Positions 8,945 through 17,082 of a DNA stretch of 64,000 bases are shown piece after piece. The DNA is taken from assembly GCF_024806835.1 (NCBI RefSeq), contig NZ_JANTYU010000006.1, positions 305,170 through 369,169 on the forward strand, in the 5' to 3' direction. Position 1 is the first letter of the stretch, and each line of letters starts with the position of its first letter. The notes beneath the pieces are model-generated. The model was not told the DNA's origin, ran no database searches, and saw nothing but the letters and a program-made list of their open reading frames with translations. Position numbers and translations under genes: made by a program. Origin of the DNA: Xanthomonas sp. 3793 (GTDB lineage: Bacteria > Pseudomonadota > Gammaproteobacteria > Xanthomonadales > Xanthomonadaceae).

Positions 8945-10579
8945 TCAGCCGAGCGAGCGGGCGGTGTTGATGACGTTGATGCCGTCGAAACGGGCGGTGG
9001 ACGAGCCATGCGAGACCGCCGAGGACTGGCTCGGCTGGCCCTTGCCGTCGAAGAACGAGCCGCCCAGGCGGTAGTCGCGTTGATCGGCCACCGCGCTGCA
9101 GGCGTTCCAGAATTCCGGCGTGCGGATCTGGTAGGCCACGTCCTCGAGCATGCGGGTGATCGCGCCGTTCTTGATCTCGTAGAACAGCTGGCCGCCGAAC
9201 TGCGCGTTGTAGCGCTGCTGGTCGATGGAAAACGAGCCGTCGCCGATGATGTAGATGCCGTTTTCCACGTTCTTGATCAACTCGCTCACGCTCAACGGCG
9301 TCTTGCCGGCGGCCAGCGAGACATTGGCCATGCGCTGGAACTGCACGCTCGACCACGAGTCCGCATAACAGCAACCATCGGAGGCGGTCTTGCCGAGGAT
9401 ATGCGCCTGGTCGCGGATGGCCTGGTAGTCCACCAGCTTGCCGTCGCGGATCAGATCCCACTGCTTGGTCTTGACGCCTTCATCGTCGTACCCCACCGCG
9501 CCCAGGCTGCCGGGCTGGGTCTTGTCGGCCAGGATATGCACCTTGTCGCTGCCGTACTGGAAACCGGCCTTGAGCTTGTCCAGCGTGGCGAAACTGGTAC
9601 CGGCGAAATTGGCCTCGTAGCCGAGCACGCGGTCCAGCTCCAGCGGGTGGCCCACCGACTCGTGGATGGTGAGCCAGGTGTGCGAGGGGTCCAGCACCAG
9701 ATCGTACTTGCCCGGCTTCACCGATGGCGCCTTGAGCTTTTCCTGCGCCTGCTTGGCCGCGGCGATCGCGTCTTCCTTCATGTCGTAGGACAGGCCGTAA
9801 TTGACCACGCCGTTGGGCGAGACGAACTTGCCCGATGCCGCACCGTCCAGGTATTCGTAGCCCAGGCCCATCGGCGCAGACAGCCCGTCACGGGTGCGGA
9901 ACTTGCCGCTGGCCTTGTCGATGGCGGTGACGCTCAGCGGCGCCCAGATGCGGTGCACGTCCTGGTCGATGTACGAGCCGTCGGTGCTGGCGAAATACTT
10001 CTGCTCGTTGACCACGAACAGCATCGAGTTGACGAAGTTGGCGCCGGCAGCGGTGGCGGCAGCGTTGACGCCCAGCAGCAGATCCACCTTGTCCTTGATC
10101 GGCACCTCCATCGCGTTCTTCTTGATCGGCGTCTTCCAGCTGACCTCGCCGACGCCGGGCGTCGGCGCCAGTTGTACCGGCGTACCCTGCACCCTGGCAT
10201 TGGCCTTGGCGATGGCAGCCGCCTGCGAAGCGGCCTTGGCCACGCCCTGCTCGGTCAGCTCGTTGGTGGCAGCAAAACCCCATGCTCCGCCCACGATCAC
10301 GCGGATGCCGGCACCGATGGATTCGGTGTTGACCACATTCTGTACCTTGTCTTCGCGGGTGATGACGAACTGCCGCAGATAGCGGCCGATGCGCACATCG
10401 CAATAGCTCGCTCCGGCCTGCCGCGCGGCATTGAGCCCGGCATCGGCCAGGCGCTTCTTGAGGCCGACATCGAAGGGCGTCAACAACTGCTCGGCGGCAA
10501 TCGCCTTGCCGAAGTAGGCCGGCACGATCAGCCCACCCATGGTCAGCCCGGTCAGGGCAAGGAAATCACGTCGCTGCAC
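8945..10579 (-). CDS. tldD: TldD family metalloprotease with a Tat-like signal
   Basis: A 544-residue TldD-type subunit. The zinc motif HESVGH is in LTIHESVGHPLELDRVLGYE, followed by VGYDDEGVKTKQWDLI and DGCCYADSWSSVQFQRMANV. I start at the GTG at 10579, preceded by GGGGAG at good spacing. The longer upstream frame has no comparable site. The mature start is then preceded by QRRDFLALTGLTMGGL, which fits a twin-arginine signal. The canonical E. coli TldD is cytosolic and lacks such a leader, so this protein may work in the periplasm. A second copy of the gene lies upstream at 11344-12972. Confidence 0.92.
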   Translation of the reverse strand: MQRRDFLALTGLTMGGLIVPAYFGKAIAAEQLLTPFDVGLKKRLADAGLNAARQAGASYCDVRIGRYLRQFVITREDKVQNVVNTESIGAGIRVIVGGAWGFAATNELTEQGVAKAASQAAAIAKANARVQGTPVQLAPTPGVGEVSWKTPIKKNAMEVPIKDKVDLLLGVNAAATAAGANFVNSMLFVVNEQKYFASTDGSYIDQDVHRIWAPLSVTAIDKASGKFRTRDGLSAPMGLGYEYLDGAASGKFVSPNGVVNYGLSYDMKEDAIAAAKQAQEKLKAPSVKPGKYDLVLDPSHTWLTIHESVGHPLELDRVLGYEANFAGTSFATLDKLKAGFQYGSDKVHILADKTQPGSLGAVGYDDEGVKTKQWDLIRDGKLVDYQAIRDQAHILGKTASDGCCYADSWSSVQFQRMANVSLAAGKTPLSVSELIKNVENGIYIIGDGSFSIDQQRYNAQFGGQLFYEIKNGAITRMLEDVAYQIRTPEFWNACSAVADQRDYRLGGSFFDGKGQPSQSSAVSHGSSTARFDGINVINTARSLG

Positions 10580-10950
10580 GGCAACTCCCCAATAGTCCCG
10601 CGCGGCGCGCAGGTGATCTGGTGACGCACAGATGGGTATCTGCACGGTATCGCCGATTCTTGCCGGGCGATGAACGCTGCGTCAAATGACTTTCGGCAGG
10701 GGTGCAGCGGCAATCCCTGTGCTCGTCTGAATCGATTGGCACGGCTATCTGCATGCAAGTCTGGCGAGCGGGGCTGGTTGCGTGCAATGGATGCTTCGCG
10801 CGGGAACATGTGGTGGATGTCGTGCATGCTCGCCCTATTCACGACGATGCGATGCCATCACGCTCAATAGCTGCTGCGCAGGTTCAGAGCGGCTGACAAA
10901 CTGCGTGGGCGATCTGCGCGCTGGCTGCAGGGCCCTTGCCCGCCCACCCT

Positions 10951-11030
10951 CGCGGGACACGCCGCAAGTACGTCCCTGTAGGCTCTGACGCGGCATCCAT
11001 GCCGCGTAAGGTTCCGCGATGGTGGGCGAG
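10951..11030 (-). repeat. Intergenic repeat, inverted partner A
   Basis: Read on the minus strand this 80-bp block matches the block at 11181-11258. Both contain CGGCATGGATGCCG, a GAGCCTACAGGGACGTACTT core and GCGGCGTGTCCCGCG. The two blocks face each other about 150 bp apart and could form a large cruciform or RNA hairpin. This GGACGTACTTGCGGCGTGTCCC sequence is a type I associate with Xanthomonas intergenic regions. Confidence 0.75.
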
Positions 11031-11180
11031 CAAGGGCCAGTCGAGAGTGTCGGTACGCATAGTGAGCAAAGCATGACGTGCGTTGTTTGAAGAACGCCGC
11101 GGATCATCTTCGCAACGCAAGGCGATCAACCTGTTCAGGCTTCAAAAAAAAGCAACCGACCCACTCTCTGGTGCGGTGTC

Positions 11181-11258
11181 CTCGCCGATTGCGGGACCGT
11201 GTGGCGGCATGGATGCCGCCACCGAGCCTACAGGGACGTACTTGCGGCGTGTCCCGCG
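11181..11258 (+). repeat. Intergenic repeat, inverted partner B
   Basis: The plus-strand copy of the block at 10951-11030. It contains its own small palindrome GGCGGCATGGATGCCGCC at about 11202-11219 and ends at GTGTCCCGCG. It is located just downstream of the tldD paralogue, so as RNA it would lie in that gene's 3' region. Confidence 0.75.
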
Positions 11259-11343
11259 AGCGGCGAGGGCACCGCGCACTCGACTGACCAAGCTTTTGAT
11301 CGCACCCAACAACGCTGCGAATCGACATCACGATGAGCCGCTC

Positions 11344-12972
11344 TCAGCCTAACGAACGCGCGGTATTGATCACGTTGATACCATCGAAGCGCGCCGTGGC
11401 CGAGCCATGCGACACTGCCGACACCTGGCTGGGTTGGCCCTTGCCATCGAAGAACGAGCCGCCCAAACGGAAGTCGCGCTCGTCGCACACCGCGCTGCAG
11501 GCGTTCCAGAATTCCGGCGTGCGAATCTGATAGGCGCCGTCTTCCACCAACCGCGTGACCTGGCCGTTCTCGATCTCGTAGAACAGCTGCCCGCCGAACT
11601 GGGCGTTGTAGCGCTGCTGATCGATCGAGTACGAGCCGCGCCCGTGGATGTACAGCCCGCGCTCGACGTTCTTGATCATGTCCGCCACCGCCAGCGGCGT
11701 CTTGCCCGGAGCCAGCGACACATTGGGCATGCGCTGGAACTGCACGTTGGACCACGAGTCGGCGTAACTGCAGCCATCGGAGGCGGTCTTGCCGAGCAGA
11801 TGCGCCTGATCGCGCGTGCATTGGTAGTCGACCAGGATGCCGTCCTTGACCAGGTCCCATTGCTTGGTCTTGACGCCCTCATCGTCGTAGCCCACCGCAC
11901 CCAGGCTGCCTGGCTGCGTCTTGTCGGCGACGAAGGTCACCGCGTCGCTGCCCCAGCGGAATTTCGCATCGCGCTTGTCCAGCGTGGCGAAACTGGTGCC
12001 GGCGTAGTTGGCCTCGTACCCGAGCACGCGATCGAGCTCGAGCGGATGGCCCACCGACTCGTGGATGGTGAGGAACAGATTGCTCGGGTCGATCACCAGA
12101 TCGTATTTGCCGGCCTTCACCGAGGGCGCGGTGAGCTTGGCGCGCGCCTGCTTTGCGGCGGCAATGGCGTCTTCGCGCGCATCGTAGCTTTTTCCATACC
12201 CGACAAGCCCGCCAGGTAGCGCGTGCTTCTCGCGCGCATCGCCGTCCAGATACTCGTAGCCCATGCCCATCGGCGAAGACAGCCCGTCGCGGGTGCGGAA
12301 CTTGCCGCTGGCCTTGTCCACCGCCGTCACGGTGAAGGGCAGCCACAGCCGGTGCACATCCTGATCGATATAGGAGCCATCGCTGCTGGCGAAGTATTTT
12401 TGCTCGTTGATGGCAAACATGCGCGAGGCCACGAAGGTGGCGCCGGCGTTGAGCGCGGCCGCATTGACGTCCATCAGCAGCGCCACCTTGTCCTGCAGCG
12501 GTACCTCCATCGCATTCTTCTTGATCGGCGTGCGCCAGCGCACTTGCCCGGCCGCTGTCACGGGCGCCAGCTGCACAGGCGTACCACCCAGCCGCGCGTT
12601 GGCCTTGGCGATCGCCACCGCCTGGCGCGTGGCGGTGGCCACGCCATCGCTGGTGAGCGTGTTGGTGGCCGCAAACCCCCACGCGCCATCGGCCAGCACG
12701 CGCACGCCCACGCCGCTGGATTCGGCGTTGACCACGTTCTCCACCTGCGCCTCGCGGGTGATCACGAACTGGCGCAGATAACGGCCTACGCGCACATCGC
12801 AATAACTGGCACCGGCTGCCTTGGCGGTGCTCAGCGCGGTATCGGACAAGCGCCGGCTGCGCACGGCATCGTTGGGTGTGAGCAACTGTTCGGCAGCGAT
12901 CAGGCGCGTATGCGGCAGCAGCAACCCGGCTGCACCGATGCCGGACAAGGTGAGGAAGGTACGACGGTCCAC
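11344..12972 (-). CDS. Second TldD family metalloprotease with a Tat-like signal
   Basis: A 542-residue paralogue of the tldD product encoded at 8945-10579, aligning along its whole length. The zinc motif HESVGH is retained in FLTIHESVGHPLELDRVLGYE-type context, as are VGYDDEGVKTKQWDLV and DGCSYADSWSNVQFQRM. It starts at a GTG at 12972 with GGAGAA six bases upstream. The start is followed by DRRTFLTLSGIGAAGLLL, again a twin-arginine-like leader. No TldE partner is encoded next to it, so it may share the PmbA encoded downstream. It looks like a local duplication followed by divergence, separated from the other copy by the repeat-bearing spacer. Confidence 0.9.
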   Translation of the reverse strand: MDRRTFLTLSGIGAAGLLLPHTRLIAAEQLLTPNDAVRSRRLSDTALSTAKAAGASYCDVRVGRYLRQFVITREAQVENVVNAESSGVGVRVLADGAWGFAATNTLTSDGVATATRQAVAIAKANARLGGTPVQLAPVTAAGQVRWRTPIKKNAMEVPLQDKVALLMDVNAAALNAGATFVASRMFAINEQKYFASSDGSYIDQDVHRLWLPFTVTAVDKASGKFRTRDGLSSPMGMGYEYLDGDAREKHALPGGLVGYGKSYDAREDAIAAAKQARAKLTAPSVKAGKYDLVIDPSNLFLTIHESVGHPLELDRVLGYEANYAGTSFATLDKRDAKFRWGSDAVTFVADKTQPGSLGAVGYDDEGVKTKQWDLVKDGILVDYQCTRDQAHLLGKTASDGCSYADSWSNVQFQRMPNVSLAPGKTPLAVADMIKNVERGLYIHGRGSYSIDQQRYNAQFGGQLFYEIENGQVTRLVEDGAYQIRTPEFWNACSAVCDERDFRLGGSFFDGKGQPSQVSAVSHGSATARFDGINVINTARSLG

Positions 12973-13293
12973 GGCGGTTCTCCGTTGAAGGCGAGCGGCA
13001 CGACCCCCGCCGTGCCAGCCCCCGAGACTGGCCGGTGTGGGCGTTGGCGGTCAAGGGGGCAGCGCCGGCGGGCCGGCGTCCGCGTCCAGATCGCATGGTG
13101 CGTGGCGATACGATGCGGACACCGTGCGGCTGTCGAAAGGCGCGCCGACATGCGGGCAGCGGCAGCGCCCGCATCGATCCAGATCCCTATGTACCGTTTG
13201 TGCACTTCTGCGTTGCAGCACATCGAAACGTCAAGCGCCGTAGCAGAACCGAGCACGACCACTGGCGATGGCAGGCTGTATGCGCTGAGTGCA
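12973..13293. other. Spacer upstream of the tldD paralogue, nothing recognised
   Basis: A 321-bp stretch. The open frames here are Arg-rich shadows with no ribosome-binding site. No repeat or clear hairpin was seen. It should hold the promoter of the minus-strand tldD paralogue. Confidence 0.5.
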
Positions 13294-13683
13294 TCAGCGT
13301 GCTGCCGTGTGCCGCAATCGCCGGTCCAGCAGATAGCCGAGCGCGCCGCCGACGGCGATGGGCAGCAGTGCATAGATCGGGATGAAGATCAGCGCCAGCG
13401 CCGACTGCGCGTCTGCACGCAGATCCAGCGTGGCGTGCGCCCAGGCCAGCGCACCGAAGCCCAACGCACAGGGGACAAGTAGCGAGATCGGACGCCGGTA
13501 CAGGAAGCTGATGCCGAGCAGCGCGCCCCATGCAATCGCATTGAACGCACCCAAGAGCAGCCAGCCGCCGATAGCCGTGTCGGTGTATTGCGCAAGCCAT
13601 TCCGCCCCGCGCGGCAGGCGCGCCGCGTAGGGCAGCAGCACACCAACCAGCACAATCATGAAACGGCAACTCCGCATGGTCAT
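13294..13683 (-). CDS. Small multi-pass membrane protein, unknown function
   Basis: About 129 residues from the ATG at 13683. Hydrophobic segments are MIVLVGVLLPYA (about residues 8-20), GGWLLLGAFNAIAWGALLGI (about 38-58), ISLLVPCALGFGALAWAHA (about 64-82) and ALALIFIPIYALLPIAVGGA (about 90-112), giving roughly four passes. An upstream ATG at 13731 is possible, but the sequence before 13683 is not hydrophobic and has weaker coding character. I do not recognise the family. Confidence 0.65.
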   Translation of the reverse strand: MTMRSCRFMIVLVGVLLPYAARLPRGAEWLAQYTDTAIGGWLLLGAFNAIAWGALLGISFLYRRPISLLVPCALGFGALAWAHATLDLRADAQSALALIFIPIYALLPIAVGGALGYLLDRRLRHTAAR

Positions 13684-13753
13684 TCGCACGCCATCCCTGC
13701 TGGTAGGAACGAGGGTGTTGGCTCTCGTCATCGCATCCGCGTGGTGAGACCAG

Positions 13754-14008
13754 TCACTTTTTGAAGTCGGTCGGACGTTCCAGCTGGTAGATCGACTCTC
13801 CCAGATCGTCCAGCTGCTTGGCGATGATCGCCTGGGCATCGTAGACGCCACGGTTGTAAAAGTACGCTCCGACTTCTTCGGCAAAGAAATCGAGCAGGAA
13901 CTCTGCATCGAAGCGTCCGATCTGCTGCTTTAGCTCCTCGCTGAAGTAAAGCTGGACCTTGCGGATGATCGCCGCCCGCTCGCCTTCGGTGAATTTGATA
14001 TTGGTCAT
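13754..14008 (-). CDS. DUF2164 family protein
   Basis: An 84-residue protein from the ATG at 14008. The sequence fits DUF2164: an N-terminal IKFTEGERAAIIRKVQLYFS, then ELKQQIGRFDAEFLLDFFAE and VGAYFYNRGVYDAQAIIAK. It is soluble and mostly helical. Function of the family is unknown. It is 70 bp upstream of the membrane protein gene on the same strand. Confidence 0.85.
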   Translation of the reverse strand: MTNIKFTEGERAAIIRKVQLYFSEELKQQIGRFDAEFLLDFFAEEVGAYFYNRGVYDAQAIIAKQLDDLGESIYQLERPTDFKK

Positions 14009-14122
14009 GGAGGCTCGGCGCAACGACGGTCTCGGGACGATTTGCATTGAGACGCAGGCAGCTTGGCGCGACTGGTGCCTGTTGAACCCAACCGCTTGCC
14101 TGGTCGGTATCGAGATCGAGGC

Positions 14123-14509
14123 TTAGGTGGCAGCCGGCCAACGGGCAGGCCGGCCGGCCCGAATGTAGTCGAGGTATTCGGACTCGGCAATCCCAAGGTT
14201 GGTCCAGCGCGTGGGGTCCGCTGCCAGGGATGTGCTGGCATACGTCACGGCAGAGGCAGCGTCCGCAAAAATGGCAGCAGGGGCGTCCGGTCCATCCGGA
14301 TCGAAAGACATGAAGTCATACAGGTCCGAATGGTCCTGGCTGCCAATGTCCTCCACGTCATGAATCCACACCTCGATGGAGTCGTTTGCCGGGCGTAACT
14401 CGATATGGCGAATGTACGTTGCATCGACTGGGCTTTTTCCGAGGAACTGCTCGACCGACGTGTTGCGCCGTAACGTAGCTGGAATATCAACCGGTAAAAG
14501 ATGTCGCAT
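14123..14509 (-). CDS. Hypothetical protein, 128 residues
   Basis: The ATG at 14509 is preceded by GGGAGG at good spacing, which supports the start. The product is acidic and soluble, with a segment IRHIELRPANDSIEVWIHD followed by DLYDFMSFDPDG and an Ala/Ser-rich helix. The C-terminus is WTNLGIAESEYLDYIRAGRP. I do not recognise a family. Neighbours are small unrelated genes on the same strand. Confidence 0.7.
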   Translation of the reverse strand: MRHLLPVDIPATLRRNTSVEQFLGKSPVDATYIRHIELRPANDSIEVWIHDVEDIGSQDHSDLYDFMSFDPDGPDAPAAIFADAASAVTYASTSLAADPTRWTNLGIAESEYLDYIRAGRPARWPAAT

Positions 14510-14588
14510 ACGGCCTCCCTGCCTTCAAGCTACCGCTGCTCCAAAAATACATCGAGCCGCGCCGCTGTGCGGCGTGGCTCGACAGTGC

Positions 14589-15080
14589 TCACTTGGTCTG
14601 ACTTGCCACGCGCTTGAAATACGCCGTGCGCATCATCGGGTTGCCGTCCTTGAAGTACGCTTCGATCTCGGTCATCACCTTGCCATCGGCGCTGACCGTA
14701 TAAGTGCGTGTGGATGCCGGCACGCCTTGATACATCAACTGCATGACCAGCACGCCGGGCTCGGGCATTTTGACTGCGGCACGATCGACCAGGTAGGTGC
14801 CGGATGCCTTGCCCGGCGTGCCGTCCAGCGACAGCGTGGATTGCGCCTGCAAGGTGTTGTTGTCGTGTTCGACGATCTCGGCGCTGGTGGCCCATTTGTT
14901 GCCGGGGACCTGTTTGAAATCCAGGACGACACGTTTGGGTCGTGCAGCAGGTGGCATCGGCAGGCTGCTGGTGTCCAGCAGCCAGGTTCCGACCAGTGGC
15001 GAGGTTGCGGTTGATGCGGAGAATGCGGGTGTGGCTTGCAACATGACGGCAGCCACCAGTGCAACACATGCGGTCTTCAT
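14589..15080 (-). CDS. Secreted hypothetical protein
   Basis: 163 residues from the ATG at 15080, which has GGGAG five bases upstream. A signal peptide is clear: KTACVALVAAVMLQATPAFS with cleavage near residue 22. The mature part begins SPLVGTWLLDTSSLPM and reads as a lipocalin-like or beta-rich domain (LVGTW start, TYTVSADGKVMTEIEAYF, MMRTAYFKRVAS). Probably periplasmic. Function unknown. Confidence 0.75.
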   Translation of the reverse strand: MKTACVALVAAVMLQATPAFSASTATSPLVGTWLLDTSSLPMPPAARPKRVVLDFKQVPGNKWATSAEIVEHDNNTLQAQSTLSLDGTPGKASGTYLVDRAAVKMPEPGVLVMQLMYQGVPASTRTYTVSADGKVMTEIEAYFKDGNPMMRTAYFKRVASQTK

Positions 15081-15296
15081 GTGAACTCCCTGATCGATAC
15101 GTGGTCCCTGCGGGCAGTCATGCGACTGTTCGCAAGGCACTGTGAGTAGATCAACTTCCCGTAGACCGTCCCACTCCGGCCCGATCGCGGTATACATCGC
15201 TGCCCGGAGCGGAGTCAATTGAGCGCAGGAGATCACGGTTGGTGCGGTCCTCGTCGATCGCCACGCCGTCGCGTGCTGCGCAGTCGGTTATTGCCA

Positions 15297-15327
15297 CAAA
15301 CAAAGACACCCGCACTGGGCGGGTGTC
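15297..15327 (-). terminator. Rho-independent terminator of fbp
   Basis: On the minus strand, about 40 bp after the fbp stop, a 9-bp GC-rich stem (GACACCCGC/GCGGGTGTC) with a 5-base loop is followed by TTTGTTTG. This is a standard intrinsic terminator. Confidence 0.85.
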
Positions 15328-15365
15328 CTGGGTGAATCCACGCTGTGTGTGGCTTGCGCCGCAAA

Positions 15366-16382
15366 TCAGCCCTGCGCCTTGTCGAACTCAACGTGATATC
15401 GCGTGGCCTCGTTGACTTCGTTCTTCGAGCCCAAAAACACCGGCACGCGCTGGTGCAGCTGCGTGGGTTGGATGTCCAGAATGCGCTCGCGCCCGGTGGT
15501 CGCCGCGCCGCCGGCTTGCTCGACCAGCATGCTCATCGGGTTGGCTTCGTACATCAGGCGCAGCTTGCCCGGCTTGGACGCGTCCTTCTTGTCCCAGGGA
15601 TAGATGAAGATGCCGCCGCGGGTGAGGATGCGGTGCACGTCGGCGACCATGCTGGCGATCCAGCGCATGTTGAAGTCCTTGCCGCGGCTGCCGTCCTTGC
15701 CCGCCAGCAGATCGCCCGCGTAGGACTGCATGGCCGGTTCCCAGTGGCGCTGGTTGGACATGTTGATGGCGTATTCGGCGGTGTCTTCGGGCACGCGCAT
15801 GTTGGCCTGGGTCAGCAGGAAGCTGCCTTCCTCGCGCTCCAGGGTGAAGGCGTGGGTACCGTGGCCCAGTGTGAGCACCAGCATCGTGCTGGGGCCGTAG
15901 ATGCAGTAGCCGGCGGCCACCTGTTGCGTGCCCGGCTGCAGGAAGTGCTCGTCGCCGGGCTTTTCGGTGCCCTTGGGCGCGCGCAGCACCGAGAAGATGG
16001 TGCCCACCGACACGTTGACGTCGATGTTGGAGCTGCCGTCCAGCGGGTCGAACAGCAGCAGGAAATCGCCGCTGGGGTATTGGTCGGGCACCGGCTGGCT
16101 GTGGTCCATTTCTTCGGAAGCGCACGCAGCCAGATGGCCGCCCCAGGCATTGGCTTCCAGCAGGATGTCGTTGCTGAGCACGTCGAGCTTCTTCTGCGCC
16201 TCGCCCTGCACGTTGCCGGTGCCGGCATCGCCGAGCACGCCGCCCAGGGCGCCCTTGCTCACGGCAATGGAAATGCGCTTGCAGGCGCGCGAGACGATGG
16301 TGATCAGCTGGCGCAATTCCGCATCGATACGGCCGGCGTGTTGCTCTTCGATCAGGAAGCGGGTCAGCGAGGGACGCGACAT
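15366..16382 (-). CDS. fbp: Class I fructose-1,6-bisphosphatase
   Basis: 338 residues, the usual length for Xanthomonas. It hydrolyses fructose-1,6-bisphosphate to fructose-6-phosphate in gluconeogenesis, in the cytoplasm, with Mg2+. The metal/substrate motif [12 protein letters not shown] lies at about residues 115-127. Further family landmarks are the acidic [10 protein letters not shown] and the C-terminal [19 protein letters not shown] with its sugar-binding loop. I start at the ATG at 16382 ([13 protein letters not shown]). The frame extends further upstream but that part is not conserved in the family. A terminator follows the stop. Confidence 0.97.
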   Translation of the reverse strand: MSRPSLTRFLIEEQHAGRIDAELRQLITIVSRACKRISIAVSKGALGGVLGDAGTGNVQGEAQKKLDVLSNDILLEANAWGGHLAACASEEMDHSQPVPDQYPSGDFLLLFDPLDGSSNIDVNVSVGTIFSVLRAPKGTEKPGDEHFLQPGTQQVAAGYCIYGPSTMLVLTLGHGTHAFTLEREEGSFLLTQANMRVPEDTAEYAINMSNQRHWEPAMQSYAGDLLAGKDGSRGKDFNMRWIASMVADVHRILTRGGIFIYPWDKKDASKPGKLRLMYEANPMSMLVEQAGGAATTGRERILDIQPTQLHQRVPVFLGSKNEVNEATRYHVEFDKAQG

Positions 16383-16502
16383 GGGGGCGGGCAGCCTGTG
16401 TAGGAAGTGGGCCGCCATTGTCGCCATTGCGCCGTTAGATTTCGATCACTTGCTGCGCGTTTTGCAGCGTGATTGATCGAACTTGCGCGAATGGGGGATC
16501 GT

Positions 16503-16997
16503 GGTGGGTCAGCGATGGTTGCGCTGCGCTTGCCCCCATCCGCCCTTCGGGCACCTTCCCCCGCAGGCGGGGGAAGGGAGCGTTGCCGGTGCGTGGGTGG
16601 CGGGTTGGCGATGGTGGCGCTGGGTTTGCCCCCATCCGCCCTTCGGGCACCTTCCCCCGCAGGCGGTTGAAGGGAGCGTTGCCGGTGCGTGGGTGGTGGT
16701 GGGTTGGCGATGGTGGCGCTGCGCTTGCCTCGATCCGCTCTTCGGGCAGCTTCCCCCGCAGGCGGGGGGAAGGGAGCGTTGCCGGTGCGTGGGTGGTGGT
16801 GGGTCAGCGATGGTGGCGCTGCGCTTGCCTCGATCCGCTCTTCGGGCAGCTTCCCCCGCAGGCGGGGGAAGGGAGCGTTGCCGGTGCGTGGGTGGTGGTG
16901 GGTTGGCGATGGTTGCGCTGCGCTTGCCCCGATCCGCCCTTCGGGCACCTTTCCCCGCCGGCGGGGAGGGACGCGGCGAGGGCAGGGGAGCGAGCGG
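16503..16997. repeat. Five tandem copies of a ~99-bp intergenic repeat
   Basis: The block begins in about 16503 and repeats with a period of 97-100 bp; the CTTCGGGCA marker falls at 16544, 16641, 16740, 16840 and 16939. Each unit contains GCGATGGTSGCGCTG, CCGCYCTTCGGGCA, a TTCCCCCGCAGGCGGGGGAA palindrome and GGGAGCGTTGCCGGTGCGTG. The last copy diverges after its palindrome. Open frames through it are repeat artefacts. A related single element lies at 60314-60359. It fills the gap between fbp and the aromatic aminotransferase terminator. Confidence 0.9.
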
Positions 16998-17010
16998 CGG
17001 CTGTGCGCAC

Positions 17011-17043
17011 AAAAAAACCGGGAGGCTGGCGCGCTCCCGGTTT
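17011..17043 (-). terminator. Rho-independent terminator of the aromatic aminotransferase gene
   Basis: On the minus strand, 40 bp past the stop at 17083, CCGGGAG is followed by CGCGCCAGC, the complementary CTCCCGG and then seven T residues. A textbook intrinsic terminator. Confidence 0.92.
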
Positions 17044-17082
17044 GCTGGCATTGGCCGGTGTGGCCGATCGCGATGCGGTTGC

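Larger units (their letters stand above)
10646..11343. other. Spacer between the two tldD copies, no gene recognised
   Basis: About 700 bp between the two TldD genes. The only structure seen is a pair of repeats, described separately (10951-11030 and 11181-11258). The open frames in it read as repeat sequence or Arg/Ala-rich shadows, and none has a credible ribosome-binding site. It must contain the promoter of the downstream tldD-pmbA operon, but no convincing promoter motif was picked out. Confidence 0.6.

Noticed and set aside
16503..16997. CRISPR array
   Set aside because: Units are about 99 bp and tandem with no unique spacers, so it is a simple tandem repeat.
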